Positions 32,726 through 41,045 of a DNA stretch of 64,000 nt are shown piece after piece. The position numbers were made by a program, and so were the translations under genes. Position 1 is the first letter of the stretch. The number at the start of each line of letters is the position of its first letter. The notes below the pieces were generated by a model, which was not told the DNA's origin, did not search any database, and saw only the letters and a program-made list of their open reading frames with translations. The stretch is taken from assembly GCF_014712675.1 (NCBI RefSeq), contig NZ_JACXSI010000007.1:26804-90803 (forward strand), in the 5' to 3' direction. This stretch comes from Peribacillus faecalis (GTDB taxonomy: Bacteria > Bacillota > Bacilli > Bacillales > DSM-1321).

Positions 32726-33670
32726 TTATTCCAATATAGTACAGCTTTTCGGGTCTTGATTGACGAATGCTTGAATGCTCGGCTGGCGCAACGAATGTCC
32801 TTTAGGCCACTCCATATATTGTACTTTCACTGTTAAGACAGGTTCGAGCCATTGAATGTCTTTGATCCGTGGCGGATTTTTCGAGAACGGCCGTTGATCC
32901 GTTATTAGCGGTTCAATTGCTTTCGTGAACGTAATCCAGTCTTGACGCGTCAGCTTTCCGGTGCCGGCATGGCCGATGAATTGTAGTTGCTGATGTTCGT
33001 CGTAAAGCCCGAGCACGAGCGAGTTGACGATGTTGTTGCGGTATGTAACGCCAGCGATGACCGCGATCGTATCTTGATAGTTTTTTACCTTTTGCCAGTT
33101 GGCATTTTTACCGTTAATCGTGTATTTGCTTTGCAAATTTTTGCAGACGATGCCTTCGAGATTGTGCTGCTTAGCAACTTCAAAAAGGGTAGTGCCGTCC
33201 CTTTCAGAAGAGACGAGCTGAATCGTCGGATTGGGTTTGATCGTTTCGCGGAGCAGCTCCATTCTGTCGGCGAGCGGTTTATCGGTTTGCCATTGGCCGT
33301 TTAAATATAGTATGTCAAAAATCATGTAGAAAATCGGGACTTCCTTCTGGATGTGGCTAACACGGTCGGCTCGGCGGATGCCATCTCGCCTCATCACCTC
33401 ATGGAATGACGGCTGCCCGTTTTGGTCGAGCGCAATTACTTCACCGTCTACTATGAGGGAGTCGGCATTGGTGTAGCTTTTCACATCAAGCAGCTCCGGG
33501 AAAATCTTCGTGCGTTCATTGAGCTTACGGTTGAACAGCTGCACGTCTTGTACGTCATAATAGGTCAAAATTCTGACACCGTCCCATTTAATCTGAAAAA
33601 TCCAGTCTGAACCTGTCGGCGTTCTGTCACTGGCGACAGGCTCAAACGGAATAATTGGTTTCATGTTCAT
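32726..33670 (-). CDS. ligD: ATP-dependent DNA ligase (LigD ligase domain)
   Basis: This 314-residue ligase seals breaks after Ku-guided end alignment. The catalytic Lys is K28 in FQIKWDGVRIL. Other nucleotidyltransferase motifs are LFNRKLNERT (III), VDGEVIALD (IIIa/IV), EGIVCKN (IV) and WQKVKNY (V). The OB domain follows (IAVIAGVTYRNNIVNSLVLG). ATG 33670 lies behind AGAGGTG. It is 15 nt from the nuclease gene and 11 nt from the polymerase gene, all on the same strand. Confidence 0.92.
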   Translation of the reverse strand: MNMKPIIPFEPVASDRTPTGSDWIFQIKWDGVRILTYYDVQDVQLFNRKLNERTKIFPELLDVKSYTNADSLIVDGEVIALDQNGQPSFHEVMRRDGIRRADRVSHIQKEVPIFYMIFDILYLNGQWQTDKPLADRMELLRETIKPNPTIQLVSSERDGTTLFEVAKQHNLEGIVCKNLQSKYTINGKNANWQKVKNYQDTIAVIAGVTYRNNIVNSLVLGLYDEHQQLQFIGHAGTGKLTRQDWITFTKAIEPLITDQRPFSKNPPRIKDIQWLEPVLTVKVQYMEWPKGHSLRQPSIQAFVNQDPKSCTILE

Positions 33671-33685
33671 GCTGCACCTCTTGTT

Positions 33686-34531
33686 TTAAAAGCGGATGTC
33701 ATCTTCGGTGGTGACCGTGTGGAATGTGCCGGCGCTGCCAAGCGGGTCGGCATCTCGCAATGTTCCGAAATCAAGGCCGGTCAATCTTTCCACATGCGAT
33801 ACAGCGACTTGATACGTTTTATATTCGCCGTAGGAAAAGTCGAGTCTGCCAAGCAGATTTTTTTGCGTCTGTAAATAGGCGGTTGCAGATAATGTGCCGT
33901 CATGCTTAATCATCACGGCTATTTTCCAAAACTCCTCAGGCAACTGAATGCCTCGATACGTCTGGTCGCTTTCCTTGAAAACCGGTCCGGTAAAAACGTT
34001 AACTTTTAAATTGTTGGTGACCGCATTGTTTAAAATGTAATCCTCCAAATCAAGCCACGTTTTTTGATTAAAATTTTTATGTTGCGGAGCGCAGTTTGTG
34101 AAATGGAACGTATCTTCATTGGCGGCAGCCGCTCTTGTGCCCCAAACAGGATCGCGGCGGCGCACAAGATGGCCGCGGTCTAAGTCATTGTTGCTGTATA
34201 GCTCAGGTCCGGCCAGGAAATCTTCGTCGATCCGCGGGTCATAATACCAGCTGTCGTTTCCGCGTTTGATGTCTTTTTGCTGCGAACCGTCGATATTGAC
34301 GGCTGTGTAAAAGGCAAGGCGGCGCGATTTACTCATGACAATCGAGAAGTGGGTGTAATTTAGTATATATCCGCCTTCGAGCAAAGGAGCAATATCTTCT
34401 TTCAAATCATTGCTTAATTCAGGTAAGGGAACTTCGTATTGTTTGCTTAAAAAATTGGCGTCATAACCTTCGGCAAGCTCGTACCATTCCAGTGCCAGTT
34501 TCGTTGCTTTCATCACGTCGTTCAAATCCAA
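33686..34531 (-). CDS. DNA/RNA non-specific endonuclease (NUC1/NucA-like) inside the end-joining operon
   Basis: 281 residues of the betabetaalpha-Me nuclease family. The active site is DRGHLVRRRDP (catalytic His near 121) and the metal-binding Asn is in TNCAPQHKNFNQKTW, with LEDYI helix and VNVFTGPVF strand as expected. Relatives such as Serratia NucA or mitochondrial EndoG are secreted or compartmented, but here I see no signal peptide; the first ~45 residues are polar and helical. Being between Ku and the ligase, it may trim broken ends, or be a regulated killer nuclease. TTG start follows AAAGGAG. Confidence 0.88.
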   Translation of the reverse strand: MDLNDVMKATKLALEWYELAEGYDANFLSKQYEVPLPELSNDLKEDIAPLLEGGYILNYTHFSIVMSKSRRLAFYTAVNIDGSQQKDIKRGNDSWYYDPRIDEDFLAGPELYSNNDLDRGHLVRRRDPVWGTRAAAANEDTFHFTNCAPQHKNFNQKTWLDLEDYILNNAVTNNLKVNVFTGPVFKESDQTYRGIQLPEEFWKIAVMIKHDGTLSATAYLQTQKNLLGRLDFSYGEYKTYQVAVSHVERLTGLDFGTLRDADPLGSAGTFHTVTTEDDIRF

Positions 34532-34619
34532 TCAGCTCCTTTATGTAACCTATGCGTGCTGACTGCTCTTGCTAGTATTATTTATTTTCCGTTTTGAATG
34601 CGGATTTTCCTGCTTTTGC

Positions 34620-35462
34620 CTAGCTTGTTTTCTTTGCTCTTGTTTTTCGCGGTTTGGTAGCCTTTGGCGCTTCTGCCGGCTCGTTTTTTGTTCGGTCAAT
34701 GGATGCTTGCAGAGCGCTCATGAGATCGACAACATTGCTTCGTTCTTCGGCAGCCGGTTGATCAGATGCTGCGATATATTCGTTTTTCTCCATTTTTTCC
34801 TGAATGAGTTTCTCAAGAGCGGTCCGGTATGTATCAGTGTATTTCTTCGGATCGAAGGCGGTCGTCAGCTGTTCAATCAACATCATGCCGATTTCGAATT
34901 CTTTTTCCGATACGGCTTGTCCGGTGACGCCGAGCGGCACATCTTTGACATTGCGCACTTCGTCAGGGAAATGCAGCGTTTCGAGTAGCAGCATGTTTTG
35001 GTGTGGACGGATAGCGGCAAGACGCTCTTTGCTGCGAATCGTAATTTTAGCGATGCCGATTTTCTTTGATTTTTTCAGAATTTCCGACAGCAGTGTGTAA
35101 GGCTTTGAACCGCCGCTGTCAGCTCCGACGAAGTATGTTTTGTCAAAGTAAATCGGGTCGATTTCCGATAGCTTGACGAAATCGATAATGGCAACTTGTT
35201 TTTTCTCATGTTCCTCTTTGAGCTTATTCATTTCTTCTTCGGTAATTTGAACGAAACGACCATTGGGTGACTCGAATACTTTGATAATTTCATCGCTTGT
35301 GACATCATCGTCGCACTCGGCGACTTTCTTGTACTTGATCGGTGACTTGCACTCTTTGTGGAACTGCCGGAACTTAATGTCTTTGTCCTCTACGGCCGAG
35401 AACAATTTAACGGGAATATTAACGAGACCAAACGAAATGCTTCCTTTCCAGACTGTATGCAT
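34620..35462 (-). CDS. ku: Ku protein (non-homologous end joining)
   Basis: 280 residues. MHTVWKGSISFGLVNIPVKL is the classic bacterial Ku start. The core continues with FRQFHKECKSPIKYKKV, DFVKLSEIDPIYFDKTYFVG and the ring-forming domain. A lysine/arginine-rich tail (KATKPRKTRAKKTS) probably binds DNA or LigD. Ku homodimers encircle DNA ends and recruit LigD. ATG 35462 follows AGAGGAATCAC; the longer frame upstream runs into the 21-bp repeats and is not coding. First gene of the operon; SigG control is usual in Bacillus but not checked here. Confidence 0.93.
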   Translation of the reverse strand: MHTVWKGSISFGLVNIPVKLFSAVEDKDIKFRQFHKECKSPIKYKKVAECDDDVTSDEIIKVFESPNGRFVQITEEEMNKLKEEHEKKQVAIIDFVKLSEIDPIYFDKTYFVGADSGGSKPYTLLSEILKKSKKIGIAKITIRSKERLAAIRPHQNMLLLETLHFPDEVRNVKDVPLGVTGQAVSEKEFEIGMMLIEQLTTAFDPKKYTDTYRTALEKLIQEKMEKNEYIAASDQPAAEERSNVVDLMSALQASIDRTKNEPAEAPKATKPRKTRAKKTS

Positions 35463-35554
35463 AGTGATTCCTCTTTCTTTTTTTCTTAGATTTTGTAGTT
35501 TGATGTAATCTATGCGTGGAGGTTGACTTTGCGGAGATGTGGGGCGGATCGGAC

Positions 35555-35700
35555 GAATTATTTGCGGATTGGGAGGGATTAATTGCAAAAGTGGAGGAAT
35601 TGTTTGTGAAAGCGGACGAATTGTTTACTGAGTCGGACGAATTAATTGTAAATGTGGGTGAATTGTGGTGAAAAGCGGATGAATTGAGCAGGGAAGAGAA
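35555..35700 (+). repeat. Degenerate 21-bp tandem repeat array B
   Basis: Units start at 35555, 35576, 35597, 35618, 35639, 35660 and 35681, an exact 21-bp period. The unit is of type G-G/A-ATT-G/A-TTTG-AAA-C/TGGAC. The tail GGTGAAAAGCGGATGAATTG resembles the tails of arrays A and D. It lies 90 nt upstream of the Ku start. Confidence 0.85.
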
Positions 35701-35796
35701 GTGAACAAAAGGCTGGTTATGGTGTTTGACGTTCTTGGAAGGGTGAGCTTGCAACTAAAAGTGGCTTTTTGTTCAATATGAACCCGCAACAAAACG

Positions 35797-35833
35797 AAAA
35801 GCCAATCATCATAACGAGATTGGCTTTGTTTAA
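35797..35833. terminator. Terminator
   Basis: AAAGCCAATC and GATTGGCTTT pair around ATCATAACGA. It lies directly after the minus-strand gene 35841-36194. Confidence 0.7.
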
Positions 35834-35840
35834 GTCTGCC

Positions 35841-36194
35841 TTAATTTTTTACAAGCAGTACAGAAGCTCCGATAACGCTGATTAGGGCTAGCGCGACGCA
35901 AATGCCGAATCCGGCGCCAGTTGTGATGAAAAGCACAAAAGCTAAAGACTCAAGAATGGCAAAAGCTACACCGGATAGAAAAACAGTTTTGTTGTTTTTT
36001 CTCATAGCTACAAATATTTGAATGGTAACAATGTTAGCTAAAAATACAATGATAAATGCTATAAGATAGTCCAGTGAGAAAATGCTTGTTCCTTCAGGTG
36101 TCCCAAATAGGGAAAACATAGCGACTGGAAATGCTCCCATATTAATAACGATTGCAACGAGAACCCAAATAAATAGATATAGTGATTTTTTCAT
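35841..36194 (-). CDS. Four-helix membrane protein, paralogue of 38220-38579
   Basis: 117 residues: MKKSLYLFIWVLVAIVINMG, then three more helices with a basic loop (FVAMRKNNKTVF). The start, helix layout and the A-F/I-P-x-A-M-x-S/W motif match the gene at 38220, so the two are diverged duplicates around the sigma-factor pair. GAGGAG precedes the ATG. Function unknown. Confidence 0.65.
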   Translation of the reverse strand: MKKSLYLFIWVLVAIVINMGAFPVAMFSLFGTPEGTSIFSLDYLIAFIIVFLANIVTIQIFVAMRKNNKTVFLSGVAFAILESLAFVLFITTGAGFGICVALALISVIGASVLLVKN

Positions 36195-36240
36195 GATGTT
36201 TAATCTCCTCTTTAATAAATAAGGTTAAATTTCTGAACTT

Positions 36241-36483
36241 GGATAACTGTCTAACCTTACACCTGCCATGCTCGGAGGCCTATAGGATGTAGGTCACACC
36301 GGCGAAGACATGCGGACGTGGTGCTTTTAGCCGATGTTCCTTTATAGAGTTGGGACGGCTAGGAAATCAAAAATCGGATTTCCCATCCGTCCCGTCTTAC
36401 ATCTGCCGCATGGCTCCTTTCCATTGAAGCTAAATCAATGGAGCAGAATCAAAAATGAAAAGGAACGGTGACGGTTTTTCTTA
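36241..36483 (+). repeat. Dispersed structured element E2 (long form)
   Basis: About 243 nt. It shares the start CTGTCTAACCTTACACCTGC and the end GGAACGGTGACGGTTTTTCT with the other copies, but has an extra internal block of about 75 nt with the hairpin CCTATAGGATGTAGG and a CGGCG...GCCGATG stem. The last TTA is the stop codon of the anti-sigma gene. Confidence 0.85.
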
Positions 36484-37440
36484 ATATTTATCAACAACAG
36501 CACCGAAACTAGATGCTTTTATATAAGGTTGATTGATTAGTGATGTTAATTGCTGTTTATCTCCAACTACTACAACGCCGATGATTTCAATGTTTTCTGC
36601 TGTCGGAGATGTGTTGTCTTTTTTCAATGTTTCGTATATGTGTGTGAATTCGTCTTTGTAAGACCCGCCTTTATCTTGCGCTAAATCCAAATTTGATAAG
36701 AATTCATCGACTGGGTTGTCGAGTGGTTCGCCCGCTTCAGTGAACGATTGGAATCCGGGCACTTCGTATTCTTTCAAAATTGTCGTCGGGTAGGAAGCAT
36801 GTTCGCTATTAGAGGCTTTCATTCCGCCCAGTTCATCTGATGAATAGGCATCGACCCAGCTCCACTGCAACGTTACATTTTCAGGCAGCATTGCTTCGAC
36901 CTCTTCATATGTGTAAGCCTTGTCGAAGGACAATGCCATCTCGATTATTTTGCCGTCATTTATTTCATCTAATAAACTTAAATCATTTGCATATTTTTCA
37001 TACCGCAAAGCGGGATGGAAGAAATTCATGACGCGAGTTCCTGAGTAGGAGTATTGCGCCAGGTCCGAGTTCCCAAGCGTGATATTCAATTCTTGCGATC
37101 CTGCTGAAACTTCCCCGAGATAGACCGGTTTGTCATATAAGAGCTTATATTTTGGCGCTTCGGCTGAACTGCCAATCAATTTGTATTCCTCGTTCCAGGC
37201 ACCGACATACGTATTGGCGCCGTATATGTCATAATACAATTCTTTAGCGGCCATTTTATTGCTCATCACATAGGGAGTTAGTTGGACTTTTAATAAAATC
37301 AATAACGCGACAACAAATAGTGAGACGATAAGGCTAACCCCTGTGATGCGAAAATAGCTTTTTCTTTTTGCTGATTTAATCAAATCTTTTTCAGTGAAGG
37401 AAGGATTGAATAAACGATCAATTTCATGATCTTCTTTCAT
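36481..37440 (-). CDS. Anti-sigma factor (sigma factor regulator N/C-domain type)
   Basis: This 319-residue membrane protein has a short cytoplasmic N terminus (EDHEIDRLFNPSFTEKDLIK), one transmembrane helix (about residues 33-54) and a large outer domain. This is the Sigma_reg_N / Sigma_reg_C architecture that binds and inactivates a cognate ECF sigma factor until an envelope signal arrives. It overlaps the sigma gene by 17 nt, so the two are translationally linked. Confidence 0.85.
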   Translation of the reverse strand: MKEDHEIDRLFNPSFTEKDLIKSAKRKSYFRITGVSLIVSLFVVALLILLKVQLTPYVMSNKMAAKELYYDIYGANTYVGAWNEEYKLIGSSAEAPKYKLLYDKPVYLGEVSAGSQELNITLGNSDLAQYSYSGTRVMNFFHPALRYEKYANDLSLLDEINDGKIIEMALSFDKAYTYEEVEAMLPENVTLQWSWVDAYSSDELGGMKASNSEHASYPTTILKEYEVPGFQSFTEAGEPLDNPVDEFLSNLDLAQDKGGSYKDEFTHIYETLKKDNTSPTAENIEIIGVVVVGDKQQLTSLINQPYIKASSFGAVVDKY

Positions 37441-37939
37441 TTTTTTCTCTCCATTTCTGTTTAAATTCTTTTCTCGCTCTATACAAGGTGGTCCGAATCG
37501 TCTCCACCTTCATATCAAGCATTACTGATATTTCTTCGTAAGATAAGCCGAGATCATATTTCAGCACCAGCAAGTTTTTATAGCTGGGCTTTAGCTCATC
37601 CAGCAGATTGTGTACATCTCCATGAAGTTCTTTTAGTAAAACAAAATCTTCGCCGGTTTCCTCTTGAATGAAAAAAGATATAAATGCGTCATCATCAATA
37701 TTTACTTTTGGGAAACGCTGCGAGCGTCTGCACAAATCATAAAATTGATGAATGGAAACTTTGAATAACCAGGCGGAAATGTTCGTCACTTCGAGATGAA
37801 TCATATTTTCAATGGCTTTGTAGAAGGTGTTCTGCACGATATCTTCGGCATCTTCCTTCGAACAGCCTATACTGACCAAATGCTTGAAGATGATGAGGAC
37901 TTTTTGCTGATATAAATCTTCGATGGTTTCGATCTTCAT
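37424..37939 (-). CDS. ECF-type RNA polymerase sigma factor
   Basis: This 171-residue sigma-70 family protein has region 2 (CSKEDAEDIVQNTFYKAIEN, ISAWLFKVSIHQFYDLCRR) and region 4 (LKPSYKNLLVLKYDLGLSYE, VETIRTTLYRARKEFKQK). AAAGGAGG precedes the ATG. The upstream stretch contains TGTACAC and CCGTTATA about 17 bases apart, which could be an autoregulated ECF promoter, but this is a weak guess. Confidence 0.9.
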   Translation of the reverse strand: MKIETIEDLYQQKVLIIFKHLVSIGCSKEDAEDIVQNTFYKAIENMIHLEVTNISAWLFKVSIHQFYDLCRRSQRFPKVNIDDDAFISFFIQEETGEDFVLLKELHGDVHNLLDELKPSYKNLLVLKYDLGLSYEEISVMLDMKVETIRTTLYRARKEFKQKWREKNERRS

Positions 37940-38219
37940 TTATCCTCCTTTCACCTATATAACGGATGGATGAAAAAAAAGTGTACAAGTTTATGAAAAA
38001 GTTTTTTAAGAATATTTTTTGTGAAAAAGTCAGGAAGATACATTGAGTGGATGAAGGTGAACCTGCATACACAATTAGCGGGGCGTTGCTCTGATTTTTG
38101 AATATGTTAATCAGGAAATTGAAAATAGTACCATTTACCGCTTAGCATGATTATTTTATGATGGGGTAACGTTATTTTGCAATTATTTAACGTGAGATAT
38201 TTCTGAAAGGGTGGGGGAT

Positions 38220-38579
38220 TTGAAGAAATCATATATGTGGATTTTATGGAGCTTGCTTTTAGTGGCTGTGAACTTTTATGCGATTCCTTGGGCGATGTGG
38301 TCTACATTTGCAGGCACAGAGGAGTATAAGTATGTCTGGTATGGCATTGCGATTTTGATTTTGATTATTTTTAATACAGGTATTATTCAAACTTTCTTAG
38401 CTATTAAATCAAATCAATTAAAATTTGCATGGTACGGATTTGCGCTTCTTGTTGTTCAAATAGTGTGCTTTGTAATCTCAATGGTGGCACTTCAGTACGT
38501 TCTGACTTTACTGTTGGTACCGGTGGGGTTATCGATGATTTTGTTGAATGTGCAAATTGTTAAAAGACTAAAGGCATAA
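38220..38579 (+). CDS. Four-helix membrane protein, paralogue of 35841-36194
   Basis: About 119 residues; begins KKSYMWILWSLLLVAVNFYA and aligns at its start with the minus-strand paralogue MKKSLYLFIWVL, which supports TTG 38220 behind AAAGGGTGGGGG. Four helices. It is divergent from the sigma gene, 280 nt away. Function unknown; possible target of the ECF sigma factor. Confidence 0.65.
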   Translation: MKKSYMWILWSLLLVAVNFYAIPWAMWSTFAGTEEYKYVWYGIAILILIIFNTGIIQTFLAIKSNQLKFAWYGFALLVVQIVCFVISMVALQYVLTLLLVPVGLSMILLNVQIVKRLKA

Positions 38580-38651
38580 AAGAAGAAGGCTTCCCACAAA
38601 TTTGTGGACAGCTTTTATTAAACGGTAGGGAAGGAGCTTTTTATTCAATTA

Positions 38652-38682
38652 TTGAAAATATTACCAGAAATAGTGGTATAAT
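38652..38682 (+). promoter_or_regulatory. Promoter of the type I toxin mRNA
   Basis: TTGAAA at 38652-38657 and extended -10 TGGTATAAT (TATAAT 38677-38682) are 19 bases apart. A leader of about 75 nt rich in short palindromes precedes the toxin start. Confidence 0.55.
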
Positions 38683-38758
38683 AGGAAAAGCTACTAGTGC
38701 AGGGTATGACGCGGCGGCCTTCCATGTTCCCAACTAGGGACGGTGGGGAGGTGATCGT

Positions 38759-38845
38759 ATGGTCGTAACGACAGAGATATTGGTTGTTGTTATTTCGTTC
38801 GCGTCCTTAGTTGTTGCCATCATTGCTGTATGCAAAAAAGACTAA
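38759..38845 (+). CDS. Holin-like type I toxin peptide
   Basis: A 28-residue peptide, MVVTTEILVVVISFASLVVA, then IIAVCKKD: a short polar start, one transmembrane helix and a charged Lys-rich end, exactly the form of the putative holin-like (Hol_Tox) type I toxins. GGGGAGGTGATC is a very strong ribosome binding site. Type I toxins are silenced by an antisense RNA; the compact structured region 38846-38960 ending in a terminator is where it would be encoded on the minus strand. The antisense promoter was not identified. Confidence 0.7.
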   Translation: MVVTTEILVVVISFASLVVAIIAVCKKD

Positions 38846-38919
38846 GCACACCCGCCAGGTGATGGAAGCTTAGCCTTTCATATCGCCGCCGCATTCTTGC
38901 TTTGCGGTCGTAGCTACGG

Positions 38920-38958
38920 AGGATGAAGATGTTACCCGCATCTTTGTCCTCTTTTATT
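38920..38958 (+). terminator. Terminator behind the toxin gene
   Basis: AGGATGAAGATG and CATCTTTGTCCT pair around TTACCCG and are followed by CTTTTATTATT. Confidence 0.7.
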
Positions 38959-39060
38959 ATTTGGAAATGTTTGTATCTTTATACTTATCATATATCGAAA
39001 CCTGCATTTATTCAACTGTGTTTTTTTATTACAATTTGCGAAACGGACTGATTATTGAAC

Positions 39061-39236
39061 TTGGATACCTGTCTAACCTTATACCTGCCATGCTCGGTCC
39101 TAAGCCGTCTCCCCCAAGAAACCAAAAGCGGGTTTCTTGTGTGATTCATCTTAGCCCTCCCGCATGTCTCCTTTTTCATTGAAGTGAATTCAGGAGGAGA
39201 TTCAAAAATGAAAAAGGACCGGTAACGTTTTTTCTG
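39061..39236 (+). repeat. Dispersed structured element E3 (short form)
   Basis: About 176 nt; very close to E1, including the hairpin AAGAAACCAAAAGCGGGTTT and the 3' end AAAAAGGACCGGTAACGTTT with T-run. It ends 3 nt before the stop codon of the convergent GyrI-like gene. Upstream, TTGAACTTGGATA is shared with E2. Confidence 0.85.
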
Positions 39237-39238
39237 AT

Positions 39239-39880
39239 TTACTCAACCGGTATCCTCAAAACAGTTTTCAAGTTCTCTGTTTTCGTTCGGCGCGGATCGG
39301 ATATGTATATTTCATGGTGCTGAGTTCGGTCGGCTTCTGTTACTCTTTTCAGATTGTTTTCTTCCATGAAAGAGAACATTTGCTCGAAGCTTTCAGGCTC
39401 ATTATCGTACGAGCCGATGTGTAGCATTTGAACACATAAGCCTTCTGTAAAGGATTTTAGTGAAACCTTGTCTGTACGCAGATGCGGCTTTTTCTTCCTT
39501 GCTTCTTCACATGCCCACTGAAATACTTCTTCAGTTACAAATTCCGGTTGTCGAATCATTGCCGTCCAACAAAAGTTGTCTTTCTGCTGGAAGTTGAATA
39601 TTTCTTCATTATGAATCCACCATAGACCTTCAAGCGGGGGAACGACATATTCAAAATACCCAGTTGGCTGGTGTTTTCCCATTTTGCTCATCTTGATGGT
39701 GTAGGTTAAAGCATAGAGCAACTCAACAGCTTGTTTATATTCTCCACCTTCTTGATTTGGATTTCCTTTTCCGTCCACCATAATGAAATTCATCTCAGGC
39801 ACTGTAATCAAGACTGGTTTTTTCGGCGGCAAATAAAACTCTTTATCTGTTTTTTTATAGTCCACTTTGTTTGTTTTCAT
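39239..39880 (-). CDS. GyrI-like small-molecule-binding domain protein
   Basis: 213 residues. A stand-alone GyrI-like (SOUL/SBM-type, COG4832) protein: FYLPPKKPVLITVPEMNFIM, VDGKGNPNQ, PLEGLWWI, TAMIRQPEFV and HHEIYISDPRRTKTENLKTV are typical. Family members bind hydrophobic small molecules and some hydrolyse cyclopropanoids; a specific ligand cannot be predicted. AGGTGAAAT precedes the ATG. A GyrI-effector AraC regulator lies divergently 208 nt away. Confidence 0.85.
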   Translation of the reverse strand: MKTNKVDYKKTDKEFYLPPKKPVLITVPEMNFIMVDGKGNPNQEGGEYKQAVELLYALTYTIKMSKMGKHQPTGYFEYVVPPLEGLWWIHNEEIFNFQQKDNFCWTAMIRQPEFVTEEVFQWACEEARKKKPHLRTDKVSLKSFTEGLCVQMLHIGSYDNEPESFEQMFSFMEENNLKRVTEADRTQHHEIYISDPRRTKTENLKTVLRIPVE

Positions 39881-39963
39881 CCGATTTCACCTCTTATCTT
39901 TTTATGTATGATGTACCCATTTTCAAAGAGGATTAATAGTGCGGTGGCAATTTCGGGCTGCAC

Positions 39964-40005
39964 AAATTATTTGTGAATTTGGATGAATTAGGCGGAGAAG
40001 AGAGG
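39964..40005 (+). repeat. 21-bp repeat array C (two units)
   Basis: AAATTATTTGTGAATTTGGA and GAATTAGGCGG start 21 bp apart (39964, 39985), matching the unit of arrays A, B and D. A short relic. Confidence 0.55.
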
Positions 40006-40088
40006 TAAATTATTCTATGGATTAGAAAAAAATGTTAAATGTGAAAAATGTTAGCGTGCTATGATGAGGGTGTAAATGAGGTGAAGGC

Positions 40089-40967
40089 GTGGAATACACG
40101 GCATGTATTAATCATATCGTTCAATTCATTGAGGAGAATCTATCAGAAAACTTGACGCTCGAATCATTGGCGAAGGAAGCTTGTTTTTCGCCTTATCATT
40201 TTCACCGGATATTTCAGTCAATAGTCGGCGTTTCTATTATGGAGTATGTTCGATTGAAAAGATTATCGGGTGCCGCAATTCAATTGAAAGAAAGCGATCA
40301 GCGAATCATTGATGTGGCGTTAGATTATGGATTTCAGTCTCATGAATCTTTTACAAGAGCGTTCAAAAAAGTGTATGGCTTGTCTCCTCTGCTATATCGA
40401 ACTTCTGCTGTTGAGCTTGATTTGTTTGTAAACCATTCATTGAACAAATTTAAAGGGGGAAATTACATGGAAGTGAAGATTATTACGAAGCCAAAGATGC
40501 ATGTTATTGGTTATTCATTGCAGACAACTGTCGAGGAAGGGGAAAATAAAAAGGATATACCTTCGTTTTGGCAAGATTACCTAAGTAAAGAGCTTTGCTC
40601 AACATTCGGGGAGACGATTCGGTCGAAAGAAGAACTGGGTATATGCACAGACTATCATTCTGAAAACGGGCAGTTTACGTATATGATCGCTAAGGAAGTC
40701 AGTGAAGAACCAAGTGAATTGCCTGCTGGGATGACGTTCCGAACATTCCCGGAAACACAATTCGCGGTATTCACCACTTCGCCTGCTTCTGAAGAAAATT
40801 TCACATCAATGATTCAATCAGCTTGGGTTGAAATCTATCAAAATTGGTTCCCTGCATCTGATTATGAGCAGTGCGGCGATTATGAATTTGAATTGTATGA
40901 TGAAAGATGCCATAACAATGATAACAAACGGATTGATATTTATATCCCTGTGCAAAAGAAAAAATGA
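40089..40967 (+). CDS. AraC family regulator with GyrI-like effector domain
   Basis: 292 residues. N-terminal double helix-turn-helix: LTLESLAKEACFSPYHFHRI and RIIDVALDYGFQSHESFTRA, ending FKKVYGLSPLLYR. The C-terminal ~160 residues are a GyrI-like/bacterial effector-binding domain (KIITKPKMHVIGYSLQTTV). Similar to Rob/BltR-type activators of drug-response genes. GTG start follows GAGGTGAAGGC. It may control the divergent GyrI-like gene. Confidence 0.9.
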   Translation: MEYTACINHIVQFIEENLSENLTLESLAKEACFSPYHFHRIFQSIVGVSIMEYVRLKRLSGAAIQLKESDQRIIDVALDYGFQSHESFTRAFKKVYGLSPLLYRTSAVELDLFVNHSLNKFKGGNYMEVKIITKPKMHVIGYSLQTTVEEGENKKDIPSFWQDYLSKELCSTFGETIRSKEELGICTDYHSENGQFTYMIAKEVSEEPSELPAGMTFRTFPETQFAVFTTSPASEENFTSMIQSAWVEIYQNWFPASDYEQCGDYEFELYDERCHNNDNKRIDIYIPVQKKK

Positions 40968-41045
40968 TAATCAGAAGCGGGAAAGAGCAGCTTTTTTCCC
41001 GTATTCAGATGATTTAAATCCCCGATAATGATTGTCGAAAGTTAA

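Noticed and set aside
35419-35754. Minus-strand frame rich in N, S, F over array B
   Set aside because: Translation of the 21-bp repeats (NSSxFxxN), not a protein; it covers the Ku start in another frame.
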